A DNA stretch of 64,000 nucleotides, taken from Marinomonas foliarum (GTDB lineage Bacteria; Pseudomonadota; Gammaproteobacteria; Pseudomonadales; Marinomonadaceae). The DNA lies in contig NZ_QPJQ01000026.1 in NCBI RefSeq assembly GCF_003337275.1, positions 1 to 64,000 of the forward strand, read 5' to 3'. The position numbers and the translations under genes were made by a program. The stretch's first letter is position 1; every line of letters starts with the position of its first letter. Of this stretch, positions 24,657 to 33,291 are shown piece by piece. The notes under the pieces are model-generated. The model searched no databases and was not told the DNA's origin. It saw nothing but the letters and a program-made list of their open reading frames with translations.

Positions 24657-25676
24657 ATGAAAACTAAATTAAAAAATGTAGTCATTGCTGCACTCTGCAC
24701 GGCAGGTGTTGCCAATGTTTATGCTCAGGAATCTATCAACTTTGTAAGCTGGGGGGGGTCTACTCAAGACGCTCAAACAGAAGCGTGGGCACTCCCGTTC
24801 ACTGGTGAAACAGGCATCAAAGTTATTCAAGATGGTCCAACAGATTACGGCAAACTAAAAGCGATGGTTGAAAGTGGTAATGTTCAGTGGGACATCGTCG
24901 ATGTTGAAGCTGACTTTGCTTATCGTGCAGCAGCAGAAGGACTTCTTGAGCCTTTAGACTTTTCAGTCATCGATAAGTCAAATATAGATCCTCGTTTCGT
25001 CTCCGATTATGGTATTGGCTCTTTCTATTTCTCATTTGTCTTAGCCTACAACAAGAGCAAACTCCCTTCTGGAGAACCCCAAAATTGGAACGCCCTATTT
25101 GACACAAAAACCTACCCAGGCAAGCGAGCTTTATACAAATGGCCAAGCCCTGGCGTATTAGAGTTAGCGTTATTAGCCGATGGTGTTCCTGCAGCCAACC
25201 TATATCCTCTTGATCTAGAGCGAGCCTTTAAAAAATTAGACACTATTAAGAAAGACATCGTTTGGTGGGGCGGTGGTGCTCAATCGCAACAATTACTTGC
25301 CTCTGGTGAAGTGGCTCTTGGTCAATTCTGGAATGGACGAATATTCTCTCTTCAAGCCGATGGTTTACCTGTTGGTATTAGTTGGAAACAGAACCTAGTT
25401 ATGTCTGATTTTCTAGTCATTCCGAAAGGCGCGAAAAACAAAGGGGCTGCAATGAAGTTCCTAGCATACTCATCTAGCGCCCAAGGACAGGCAGATTTTG
25501 CGACAATAACAGCGTATTCACCTATCAACACAGGCAGTGAAGAGTTGTTAGATGAAGGTTTAGCAGCCTACTTACCAACTAATTATACTAATGATCAAGT
25601 TTCCCTAGATTACCGCTATTGGGCAGAAAATGGTCCTGAAATCGCTCAACGATGGAATAATTGGCTATTAAAATAA
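24657..25676 (+). CDS. ABC transporter substrate-binding protein (PotD/polyamine type)
   Basis: Translation most likely begins at the ATG at 24657, after an AGAGGA box, rather than the adjacent TTG; this gives 339 residues. The N-terminus (KTKLKNVVIAALCTAGVANVYAQ) is a Sec signal peptide cut after VYA. The mature start SINFVSWGGSTQDAQTEAW is characteristic of periplasmic binding proteins of the spermidine/putrescine and related cation/betaine class. Aromatic residues near WWGGGAQSQ and FWNGRIF may shape the ligand pocket. It leads an operon with two permeases and an ATPase, controlled by the palindrome at 24523. A zwitterionic N-methylpyridinium ligand would fit the context. Confidence 0.9.
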   Translation: MKTKLKNVVIAALCTAGVANVYAQESINFVSWGGSTQDAQTEAWALPFTGETGIKVIQDGPTDYGKLKAMVESGNVQWDIVDVEADFAYRAAAEGLLEPLDFSVIDKSNIDPRFVSDYGIGSFYFSFVLAYNKSKLPSGEPQNWNALFDTKTYPGKRALYKWPSPGVLELALLADGVPAANLYPLDLERAFKKLDTIKKDIVWWGGGAQSQQLLASGEVALGQFWNGRIFSLQADGLPVGISWKQNLVMSDFLVIPKGAKNKGAAMKFLAYSSSAQGQADFATITAYSPINTGSEELLDEGLAAYLPTNYTNDQVSLDYRYWAENGPEIAQRWNNWLLK

Positions 25677-25755
25677 TGCCTATTCCGTCGTTCTGATTTA
25701 CTTTTTTTAGGATGGTGTTCACACACCATCCTCTTATATTTAGGGGACTTTCACG

Positions 25756-26607
25756 ATGTTTATGATTTCTTCTAGAAAGAAATGGAACAACGTCACTCTT
25801 TTATTTCCAATAATCCTGTTCTTGTTTCTCTTCTTTATAATACCTTTAGCAAGTTTGCTTCTACGCAGCTTGACCGAGCCAACGTTTGGGCTGCAAAACT
25901 TTGAGCAGTTGTTAGCCACATCAACTTACGTACAGGTTCTATTCAATACCTTCCTTGTTGCTACCTTAGTGACCGTAATTTCGTTGTTAATAGGGTTTCC
26001 TTTAGCTTGGTGTATCACCTTAATGCCTAAAGGATGGGGACGTTTTTTAATCAGCATTATCTTACTGTCCATGTGGACTAGCTTATTGGCAAGAACCTAT
26101 TCATGGCTGGTTTTACTGCAATCATCGGGCATTATTAATAAAACATTGATGGCGATTGGCATAATCAACCAGCCTCTAGAGATGGTGCACAACCTAACAG
26201 GCGTCATCATTGGCATGAGTTACATAATGGTTCCTTTTATTGTTCTGCCCTTACAGGCTTGTATGTCTGCGATTGATCCTATGGTTTTACAAGCGGCATC
26301 CATTTGTGGAGCTTCTGCTCGAACCGTCTTTTTCCGTATTTTTTTACCTTTATGTAAACCAGGACTTTTCTCTGGTGCACTAATGGTATTTGTTATGTCA
26401 CTAGGCTACTACGTAACTCCAGCGCTACTGGGTGGTGTTAGAGATATGATGCTGCCTGAATTTATCGTTCAGCAAATACAGAATTTCTTGAACTGGGGTA
26501 TGGCAAGTGCATCAGCCGTTCTACTGATTCTTATTACTCTCGTTCTGTTTTACCTCTATTTAAAAGTACAAACAGACTCACCCGTTTCGTCGAACACAGG
26601 AGCCTAA
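25756..26607 (+). CDS. ABC transporter permease (PotB type)
   Basis: This 283-residue inner-membrane permease has about six helices; the first is LLFPIILFLFLFFIIPLASL near residue 14. The coupling-loop (EAA) region is represented by VLQAASICGASARTVFFRIFLPLCKPG (about 178-204). It forms the translocation pore with the next permease and docks the ATPase. The gene begins 79 bp after the binding protein and a GGGGA box precedes the ATG. Confidence 0.9.
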   Translation: MFMISSRKKWNNVTLLFPIILFLFLFFIIPLASLLLRSLTEPTFGLQNFEQLLATSTYVQVLFNTFLVATLVTVISLLIGFPLAWCITLMPKGWGRFLISIILLSMWTSLLARTYSWLVLLQSSGIINKTLMAIGIINQPLEMVHNLTGVIIGMSYIMVPFIVLPLQACMSAIDPMVLQAASICGASARTVFFRIFLPLCKPGLFSGALMVFVMSLGYYVTPALLGGVRDMMLPEFIVQQIQNFLNWGMASASAVLLILITLVLFYLYLKVQTDSPVSSNTGA

Positions 26608-26609
26608 CT

Positions 26610-27416
26610 ATGCTACTTTCACACGGTTCACTTGGATGGAAGCTTAAATCATCTCTTTATATCATTACGGGGGTTATTGCCGCTTTTTTAGCATTGCCTA
26701 TTTTTTTTATAATGGCCTTATCCTTTGGTTCGTCTCAGTGGCTTGTGTTTCCACCACCATCTTGGACACTAAAATGGTACGAACGCTTTTTTGATAACTC
26801 ACAATGGATTGAGTCAGCAATAACAAGCTTACAAGTTGCCAGTCTGACGTCTATCATTGCCACATTGCTCGCCATCCCCGCCTCTTTCGCGCTGGTACGA
26901 GGTCAATTCCGAGGAAGAGATTATTTATATACTTTCTTCACTCTACCAATGGTGGTGCCGGTTGTTATTATTGCGGTTGCAGTCTACGGAACCTTTCTTA
27001 ATTTAGGACTCACTGGGACCTTGTTCGCCTTTGTTGCCAGTCACGTCATAATTGCATTGCCTTTTGCTATTATTTCAATCATTAACTCCCTTCGACTTTT
27101 TGATAAATCCATTGAAGATGCGGCTGTAATCTGTGGCGCTCATCGCATTCAAGCGATTATCAAAGTGACGTTTCCTGCCATTAAACCGGGGGTTATTTCC
27201 GCTGCACTGTTCTCATTTTTGGTGTCATGGGACGAAGTAGTTATTAGTGTAATGATGGCCAGCCCAAACTTACAAACGCTTCCAGTCAAAATGTGGTCAA
27301 CCCTTCGACAGGACCTGACTCCGGTTATTGCCGTCGCATCGACACTTCTTATTTTACTTTCATTGTTAATTATGATCATTGCCAGCTTTGTTCGTAAACA
27401 AAGTAATCACCACTAG
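26610..27416 (+). CDS. ABC transporter permease (PotC type)
   Basis: The second permease subunit, 268 residues with about six helices. The coupling loop IEDAAVICGAHRIQAIIKVTFPAIKPG (split here: IEDAAVICGAHR, then IIKVTFPAIKPG) lies at about 169-195 and contacts the ATPase. It begins 2 bases after the stop of the first permease, showing tight operon structure. Family pattern follows PotC/YdcU-like permeases of polyamine-class importers. Confidence 0.9.
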   Translation: MLLSHGSLGWKLKSSLYIITGVIAAFLALPIFFIMALSFGSSQWLVFPPPSWTLKWYERFFDNSQWIESAITSLQVASLTSIIATLLAIPASFALVRGQFRGRDYLYTFFTLPMVVPVVIIAVAVYGTFLNLGLTGTLFAFVASHVIIALPFAIISIINSLRLFDKSIEDAAVICGAHRIQAIIKVTFPAIKPGVISAALFSFLVSWDEVVISVMMASPNLQTLPVKMWSTLRQDLTPVIAVASTLLILLSLLIMIIASFVRKQSNHH

Positions 27417-27426
27417 GAGACATATT

Positions 27427-28569
27427 ATGAGCTTACAGACAAACACGATGACTCAATCCCCTTTAGTTTGTTTACGAGAATTAAATAAAGAATATGGCAA
27501 CTTTACTGCTGTAGACCATATCAATTTGGACATTAGAAAAGGCGAATTTTTAACCTTTTTAGGATCTAGCGGTTCGGGTAAAAGCACGACACTTTCCATG
27601 ATTGCAGGCTTTGAAACACCGACATCAGGCGAAATATTACTGAATGATGCTTCCCTTATTAACATTCCCTCGCATAAGCGAGGTATTGGCATGGTCTTTC
27701 AACATTACTCTTTATTCCCGCATATGAGCGTGCGAGACAACATTGGCTTTCCACTCGATATTCGCAAAGTAGCAAAAGATGAACGCGACAAAAAAGTGGA
27801 TGAAATATTACAACTAGTACAACTTGAAGCTTTTGCAGATCGCCGTCCATCTATGCTATCTGGTGGACAAAAACAACGTGTTGCCATTGCCCGAGCTTTG
27901 GTCTACGAGCCTGAAATACTATTAATGGATGAGCCATTAGGCGCTCTTGATAAAAAGCTAAGGGAAGATTTGCAAGATGAACTTCGCTTATTACATAAAA
28001 GACTTGGCATTACGATTGTCTATGTCACTCATGACCAAGATGAGGCTATGCGCCTATCTGAACGAATTGCCATTTTTAAAGAGGGTGAAATCGTTGGTTT
28101 AGGTACAGGTAAAGATTTATATCGTAAACCACCAAATGCATTCGTCGCTTCGTTTTTAGGAAACTCAAATTTCTTAAAAATCAATGTGACTGGTGCAGCT
28201 TCTGCACAACTAGATAAACATCACATTATATTGGACGATTTACATGTGATGCCAATAAACCAACAAGCACTACTAATGATTCGACCAGAAAATCTACAAA
28301 TACTCACCCCAGAACAAGCTAAAAATGAGGCTTTAATAAACGGATTTAATCAAATATCTGGAACAGTCAATGAATCTGTTTTTCTTGGAGAAAGCCTTAC
28401 TTGCAGTATCACGATCCCATCCGGTGAACAATTAATCAGTAAGAACATCGCAACTGAGCAGCCTGATTTAGAACCGGGCTCAACTGTTTTCATTCGATGG
28501 AATAGCAAGCATAGCTCTCTGTATTCAAAATGGGAGCAAAGTGATATTAATAAGAATTCAGCCCAATAA
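27427..28569 (+). CDS. ABC transporter ATP-binding protein (PotA type)
   Basis: The chosen ATG at 27427 has AGGAG upstream; the longer open frame runs back into the permease gene. The 380-residue protein has the Walker A motif GSSGSGKST (about 51), Q-loop region VFQHYSLFPHMSV, signature LSGGQKQRVAIARAL (about 144), Walker B EILLMDEPLGALD (about 166) and switch His in YVTHDQDEA. A C-terminal TOBE domain (from about 260) with LMIRPENLQIL resembles regulatory domains of PotA-like ATPases. It powers the importer encoded upstream and is the last gene before the terminator at 28598. Confidence 0.95.
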   Translation: MSLQTNTMTQSPLVCLRELNKEYGNFTAVDHINLDIRKGEFLTFLGSSGSGKSTTLSMIAGFETPTSGEILLNDASLINIPSHKRGIGMVFQHYSLFPHMSVRDNIGFPLDIRKVAKDERDKKVDEILQLVQLEAFADRRPSMLSGGQKQRVAIARALVYEPEILLMDEPLGALDKKLREDLQDELRLLHKRLGITIVYVTHDQDEAMRLSERIAIFKEGEIVGLGTGKDLYRKPPNAFVASFLGNSNFLKINVTGAASAQLDKHHIILDDLHVMPINQQALLMIRPENLQILTPEQAKNEALINGFNQISGTVNESVFLGESLTCSITIPSGEQLISKNIATEQPDLEPGSTVFIRWNSKHSSLYSKWEQSDINKNSAQ

Positions 28570-28597
28570 TCCTCAAAAGTATAATTAGTCACCTTAG

Positions 28598-28622
28598 GGG
28601 AATGGAATATACATTCCCTTTT
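28598..28622 (+). terminator. Terminator after ABC importer operon
   Basis: GGGAATG pairs with CATTCCC around a seven-base loop and is followed by TTTT, 29 bases after the ATPase stop codon. Confidence 0.75.
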
Positions 28623-28707
28623 ATATGCTAAAAGTCTTTCAATAAATACATTACTAATGCTTTATAAAGGCTGGGGGATTGAAAGGAATTTGAGGGGAAT
28701 AAATAAT

Positions 28708-28731
28708 AAAAGGCCCCTTTCGGGGCCTTTA
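28708..28731 (-). terminator. Terminator after amtB
   Basis: AAAGGCCCC and GGGGCCTTT form a strong stem; in the leftward direction it is followed by TTTTATTATT. It closes the amtB transcript. Confidence 0.8.
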
Positions 28732-28773
28732 GGTCACGCTATCGGGGGGCGCGACATACAGTAGCGTAAAACA

Positions 28774-30033
28774 CTACTTATTGGCTTCTACACCAAACTC
28801 TGGGTAAGCATGCATACCACACTCATGCATATCCATTCCCTCTAATTCTTCCTCTTCGCTTGCACGAAGACCCATAATTTTCTTAATAATCCACAAAGAA
28901 ATAATGGTCATCACAAACATCCAAATAAAGGTACAAATCATGCCGGTGAATTGACCGAAAAAAGTCGCGTCATCGTTTGATATCAGAACAGCAAAGATGC
29001 CCCAAATACCTGCTGAACCATGAACAGAAATGGCTCCAACTGGATCATCAATTTTCAATTTATCCATTGCTAAAACAGAAAGCACAACAACAATACCGCC
29101 AACCGCACCAATCAATGATGACATAGCCGCTGAAGGCGCAAGTGGTTCAGCGGTAATAGCCACTAGGCCTGCTAACGCACCATTAATTGTCATTGTTAAA
29201 TCAGTCTTACCAAATAAGAAACGCGCAAAAAGAGCCGCTGCAATCATTCCTGTTGCAGCTGCCGCATTGGTATTAACAAAAATTTTGGCAACCGCGTTGG
29301 CCTCTTCAACATTGGATATTTTTAGTTCTGAGCCACCATTAAAACCAAACCATCCCATCCAAAGAATAAACATACCTAATGTAGCAAGTGGCAAGTTAGC
29401 ACCTGGAATAGCACGAACTTCTCCGTTCTTCCCATAACGACCTTTACGAGGGCCAACCATAATTACAGCCGCCAACGCTGCAGAGGCGCCAGCCATATGC
29501 ACAACAACTGATCCCGCAAAATCCTGGAAGCCCAATTGATCTAGAAAGCCACCGCCCCATTTCCAATACCCTTCTACAGGATAGATAACTGCAACCATTA
29601 CCACAGCAAAAACTAGGAAAGGCCATAAACGCATCCTTTCTGCAACAGCGCCGGATACAATCGACATTGTTGCAGCGGCAAAAACAGCTTGGAAAATAAA
29701 GTCAGCCATAGACGAATAATACGGAGCGTCATCAGAGCCTCCTATGACAGCATCGACAACATTATCGTCTCCCAAGAAAAAGTTAATGCCGGGAATATAG
29801 GCACTAATAGGATCAACTGGATACATGATGTTGTAGCCAACACATAGATAAACAAAGCACGCAATACCATAAAGTAGTGCGTTTTTATTTAATATCTCCA
29901 CTGTATTTTTACCACGAACAAGCCCGGCTTCTAACATTGCAAAACCAGCGGCCATCCACATTACTAGCGCAGCACACATCAGGAAATAAAATGTATCCAG
30001 CGCATAGCTAACTTCAATTACCATATTGCCCAT
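28774..30033 (-). CDS. amtB: Ammonium / methylammonium transporter (Amt family)
   Basis: The ATG at 30033 with an upstream GGAG gives 419 residues; the longer frame begins at TTG. Eleven or so membrane helices and the Amt pore signatures are visible: the conserved Asp-Phe-Ala-Gly before GSVVVHMAGASAALAA with the first pore His, FGFNGGS, and SVHGSAGIWG with the second His. The C-terminal tail is cytoplasmic and acidic (EEEELEG). It lies downstream of gmaS-mgsABC on the same strand but is separated by a terminator. No glnK accompanies it. In this setting it may take up methylammonium or recapture ammonium and methylamine released inside the cell. Confidence 0.9.
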   Translation of the reverse strand: MGNMVIEVSYALDTFYFLMCAALVMWMAAGFAMLEAGLVRGKNTVEILNKNALLYGIACFVYLCVGYNIMYPVDPISAYIPGINFFLGDDNVVDAVIGGSDDAPYYSSMADFIFQAVFAAATMSIVSGAVAERMRLWPFLVFAVVMVAVIYPVEGYWKWGGGFLDQLGFQDFAGSVVVHMAGASAALAAVIMVGPRKGRYGKNGEVRAIPGANLPLATLGMFILWMGWFGFNGGSELKISNVEEANAVAKIFVNTNAAAATGMIAAALFARFLFGKTDLTMTINGALAGLVAITAEPLAPSAAMSSLIGAVGGIVVVLSVLAMDKLKIDDPVGAISVHGSAGIWGIFAVLISNDDATFFGQFTGMICTFIWMFVMTIISLWIIKKIMGLRASEEEELEGMDMHECGMHAYPEFGVEANK

Positions 30034-30246
30034 AGATATAAACTCCAAGTTGAGAAAACATAAAATTTACTATCAAGAAAATAAATTTCTTCATAGGACA
30101 ACTTCAAGTTCTAGGCCAACAATATTTAAGATACTGAAAAATAAGAAGTAATTTATTAATATTTGATATATGAAATGAAAGTTTATCTGGGCAAAAGAAC
30201 AACATTAGTAAGGCACTAGAAAGAATCAAAAAAATAAATTTCGCAC

Positions 30247-30275
30247 AAAAAAAAGCCACGTCATAAACGTGGCCA
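30247..30275 (-). terminator. Terminator after gmaS-mgsABC operon
   Basis: GCCACG and CGTGGC form a stem followed, in the leftward direction, by eight T residues. It lies 24 bases after mgsC and isolates the operon from amtB. The remaining 30034-30246 stretch shows no gene and presumably holds the amtB promoter. Confidence 0.85.
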
Positions 30276-30298
30276 AAACTGGGTGACATTCAATTAAT

Positions 30299-31627
30299 TT
30301 AGAATCTTTGACCAGGAATCCAGTTTGTTCCCGCTAAAGGAACTCGCGCCATTGCAGCAGATTCAACTGTCAAAGCAACAAGGTCTTCTGGCTCTAAATT
30401 ACGTAAATCATTCTTACCGCAGGCACGCGCCAATGTTTGTGCCTCAAGCGTTAATACACGAAGATAATTTGCCAAACGGCGACCAGCCTCCACAGGGTCT
30501 AGACGTTTCATTAGTTCAGGATCCTGAGTGGATATACCGGCCGGATCTTTACCTTCTTGGTAATCATCATAAAAACCAGCAGCAGAGCCAATCGCCTTAT
30601 AGTCTTCATCCCATTTAGGATCGTTACATCCTAAAGCAACCAACGCTGCCGTACCTATCGCTACGGCATCTGCGCCTAGCGCCATACACTTCGCAACATC
30701 AGCACCATTTCGGATACCTCCAGAAACAATAAGCTGCACTTTGCGGTGCATACCCATTTCTTGCAATGCTTGAACTGCTTGAGGAATAGCCGCCATCGTT
30801 GGAATACCAACATGCTCGATAAAGACATCTTGCGTTGCCGCTGTGCCACCTTGCATACCATCAACAACAATCACATCTGCGCCAGCTTTTACTGCTAACT
30901 TCACATCATAGTAAGTTCGTGTCGCACCTACTTTAATATAAATAGGTACTTCCCAGTCGGTAATTTCTCGTAACTCTTGAATCTTAATAGCAAGATCATC
31001 AGGCCCAGTCCAATCTGGATGACGGCAAGCTGAACGCTGATCAATACCTTTCGGTAAGTTACGCATTTGAGCAACACGATCTGTGATCTTCTGCCCAAGT
31101 AGCATACCGCCGCCACCAGGTTTAGCGCCTTGACCAAGCACGACTTCAATAGCATCCGCTTTACGCAGATCATCTGGATTCATACCGTAACGAGAAGGCA
31201 GATACTGATAAACCAATTTACTAGATTGACCACGTTCTTCAGGCGTCATGCCGCCATCCCCTGTGGTTGTAGATGTGCCAACAATCGACGCGCCTCGTCC
31301 CAATGCTTCTTTTGCATTCGCCGATAAAGCCCCAAAACTCATCCCTGCTATGGTCACCGGAATATCTAACTTAATGGGTTTCTTGGCGAAGCGATCACCC
31401 AAAATAACTGACGTATTACAAGTCTCACGATAACCTTCTAATGGGTAGCGAGACATACTCGCCCCTAAGAACAAAAGGTCATCAAAATGCGGCACTTTAC
31501 GTTTTGCCCCAAAACCACGGATGTCATAAATACCAGTATTTGCTGCACGGCGAATTTCAGCCATCGTGGCACGATCAAACGTAGCGGACTCTTTTAAGCT
31601 AGGATTGTTGTTTGTATCATTGCTCAT
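30299..31627 (-). CDS. mgsC: N-methylglutamate synthase FMN subunit (MgsC, GltB central domain-like)
   Basis: This 442-residue protein corresponds to the FMN-binding synthase domain of glutamate synthase, encoded separately. Visible features are TIAGMSFGALSANAKEALG (about 90-108), TTTGDGGMTPEER, GAKPGGGGMLLGQKI (about 178-192), IYIKVGATRTYYDVKLAV and VSGGIRNGADVAKCMALGADAV. In the N-methylglutamate pathway it transfers a methylamino group onto 2-oxoglutarate together with MgsA and MgsB. The C-x5-C-x4-C iron-sulfur motif of GltB is missing: DPAGISTQ stands where CPVGxCTQ is expected. It ends the operon gmaS-mgsA-mgsB-mgsC. A stand-alone glutamate synthase is the alternative, but gmaS next door argues for Mgs. 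Confidence 0.85.
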   Translation of the reverse strand: MSNDTNNNPSLKESATFDRATMAEIRRAANTGIYDIRGFGAKRKVPHFDDLLFLGASMSRYPLEGYRETCNTSVILGDRFAKKPIKLDIPVTIAGMSFGALSANAKEALGRGASIVGTSTTTGDGGMTPEERGQSSKLVYQYLPSRYGMNPDDLRKADAIEVVLGQGAKPGGGGMLLGQKITDRVAQMRNLPKGIDQRSACRHPDWTGPDDLAIKIQELREITDWEVPIYIKVGATRTYYDVKLAVKAGADVIVVDGMQGGTAATQDVFIEHVGIPTMAAIPQAVQALQEMGMHRKVQLIVSGGIRNGADVAKCMALGADAVAIGTAALVALGCNDPKWDEDYKAIGSAAGFYDDYQEGKDPAGISTQDPELMKRLDPVEAGRRLANYLRVLTLEAQTLARACGKNDLRNLEPEDLVALTVESAAMARVPLAGTNWIPGQRF

Positions 31628-31647
31628 AGTAAAAACCTCTCAGAAAA

Positions 31648-32331
31648 TTAGTAAGCCGATGCATTGTCAACTTTGAAGGTGTAAAGCTGGCGAGCTGATC
31701 CATAGCGCTTAAAATCAAGAGGATTTTCATCCACTCCCGCTTTCTCTAATAAACCTTTCAACTCAGCAACATGCTCGCTTCGCATTTCTTTTTCAATGCA
31801 ATCTGCCCCAAGGGATTTAACCGTCCCTTTTACATAGATATGCACTTCATACAAAGAGTCACCTAATGCCTCACCCGCATCTCCACACACAACAAGTGAT
31901 CCAGATTGCCCCATAAAACAACTCATGTGACCGATACTGCCTTTAACAACAATGTCGACGCCTTTCATCGAAATACCACAACGAGCACCCGCATTGCCTT
32001 CGATAACCAAAAGCCCACCATGCGCCGTTGCTCCGGCAGCTTGAGACGCATCACCTTTGATACGCACAACGCCTGACATCATATTTTCAGCAACCCCCTG
32101 CCCTGCATTTCCATGAACCGTGATATTGGCGGTTTTATTCATCCCTGCGCAGAAGTAACCTGCATGCCCATGAATATCAACCGAGATATCCGCGTCCAAC
32201 CCAACAGCAATGTTGTGATTACCTTTAGGGTTGGTCACAACCCATTCTTTTTCAGTTAAATTATCTTTGCACTCATGTAAGGCTTTATTTAAATCTCGTA
32301 CAGATTGAGCGGCTAAATCGACAGTCATCAT
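31648..32331 (-). CDS. mgsB: N-methylglutamate synthase GXGXG subunit (MgsB)
   Basis: The 227-residue protein is a free-standing glutamate-synthase C-terminal (GXGXG beta-helix) domain: HGHAGYFCAGMNKTANITVHGNAGQGVAENM, shown in pieces here, followed by repeats of G-x-A-G and G-D-A (VIEGNAGARCGIS, VVCGDAGEALGDS). It is a structural subunit of the split synthase. The start is ATG at 32331, nine bases after AGGAG; a second ATG follows immediately. It lies between mgsA and mgsC with 18-20 bp gaps. Confidence 0.85.
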   Translation of the reverse strand: MMTVDLAAQSVRDLNKALHECKDNLTEKEWVVTNPKGNHNIAVGLDADISVDIHGHAGYFCAGMNKTANITVHGNAGQGVAENMMSGVVRIKGDASQAAGATAHGGLLVIEGNAGARCGISMKGVDIVVKGSIGHMSCFMGQSGSLVVCGDAGEALGDSLYEVHIYVKGTVKSLGADCIEKEMRSEHVAELKGLLEKAGVDENPLDFKRYGSARQLYTFKVDNASAY

Positions 32332-32349
32332 TTTCAAATTCTCCTAAAA

Positions 32350-33249
32350 CTATTTACGTTCCCAAATGTAGAAAGTAGCGGGCTCTGGCTCCCAAACTTT
32401 GGCATTTTCGATACCAGGTAAGGTAACCAAAGCTTGGTACTCTGATGCCATTGCAACGTAATCATCTGTTTCAGCAAGCACCGCAGGTTTACAAGCAATT
32501 GGGTCACGCATAACAGCAAAGCCGTCTTTAGTACCAATAGTAAAAGTAAAAAATCCATCAAGATCTTTCAGTGCATTTTCCAAGGCCTCTTTTAATGTAT
32601 CACCTTGGTTAAGACGCCAAGTTAAATAGCCAGCCGCCACTTCGGAATCGTTTTCCGTTTCAAACGTAATGCCTTCGCGTTTTAGTTTATCTCGCAGACG
32701 ATTGTGATTTGACAGCGATCCATTATGGACAAGACACAAATCAGAACCCGTCGAAAAAGGGTGGCTACCTTCCATGGTTACTGCAGACTCTGTCGCCATA
32801 CGAGTATGGCCAATGATATGACTGCCCTTCATTCCACTTAGGTTAAATTTCGAAGCAATATTTTCAGGCAACCCAACTTCTTTTAGAATTTCAATAGAAG
32901 AGCCTGCACTCAAAATCAAAACATCAGGATAAAGCTCATCCAGCGCGCTACGGGCAGAACTCTCATCCGTGTTAATTTTTAGCACTGCGACATTCGCGTT
33001 TTGCATCCATTTGATTTCACAACCTAATGACGCTGATAGCTTGTCACTCAGCTTTTCCCAGCTAAAGGCTTCATCAGGATGTCTTAATGTTAACTTGACC
33101 CAACCTTCACCAACTTCATCACCATAAATGGCAAAACCTGCACTATCTGGACCACGATCTGTCATTGAAATGAGCATTGGCTCAAACAACTCACCCAAAT
33201 TTTTTTCAAACTTATCGTTTTTTAAATAAAGCCCAACAATTCCACACAT
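32350..33249 (-). CDS. mgsA: N-methylglutamate synthase amidotransferase subunit (MgsA)
   Basis: A 299-residue class-II glutamine amidotransferase. MCGIVGLYL at the N-terminus exposes the nucleophilic Cys2 once Met is removed; TDRGPDSAGFAIYG (about 31), IGHTRMATES (about 146), HPFSTGSDLCLVHNGSLSNH (about 163) and ENDSEVAAGYL (about 199) are the usual class-II motifs. In the N-methylglutamate pathway the substrate is gamma-glutamylmethylamide made by GmaS, from which methylamine is released and passed to MgsC. It follows gmaS by 42 bp. Confidence 0.85.
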   Translation of the reverse strand: MCGIVGLYLKNDKFEKNLGELFEPMLISMTDRGPDSAGFAIYGDEVGEGWVKLTLRHPDEAFSWEKLSDKLSASLGCEIKWMQNANVAVLKINTDESSARSALDELYPDVLILSAGSSIEILKEVGLPENIASKFNLSGMKGSHIIGHTRMATESAVTMEGSHPFSTGSDLCLVHNGSLSNHNRLRDKLKREGITFETENDSEVAAGYLTWRLNQGDTLKEALENALKDLDGFFTFTIGTKDGFAVMRDPIACKPAVLAETDDYVAMASEYQALVTLPGIENAKVWEPEPATFYIWERK

Positions 33250-33291
33250 AGTAGAAACCTCAATATATTTTTAAAACTTAACATTGGATAA

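Noticed and set aside
24359-24715. Open frame of 118 codons on the minus strand
   Set aside because: It is AT-rich, hydrophobic by composition, overlaps the ABC promoter and operator and the binding-protein start, and has no ribosome-binding site or family resemblance.
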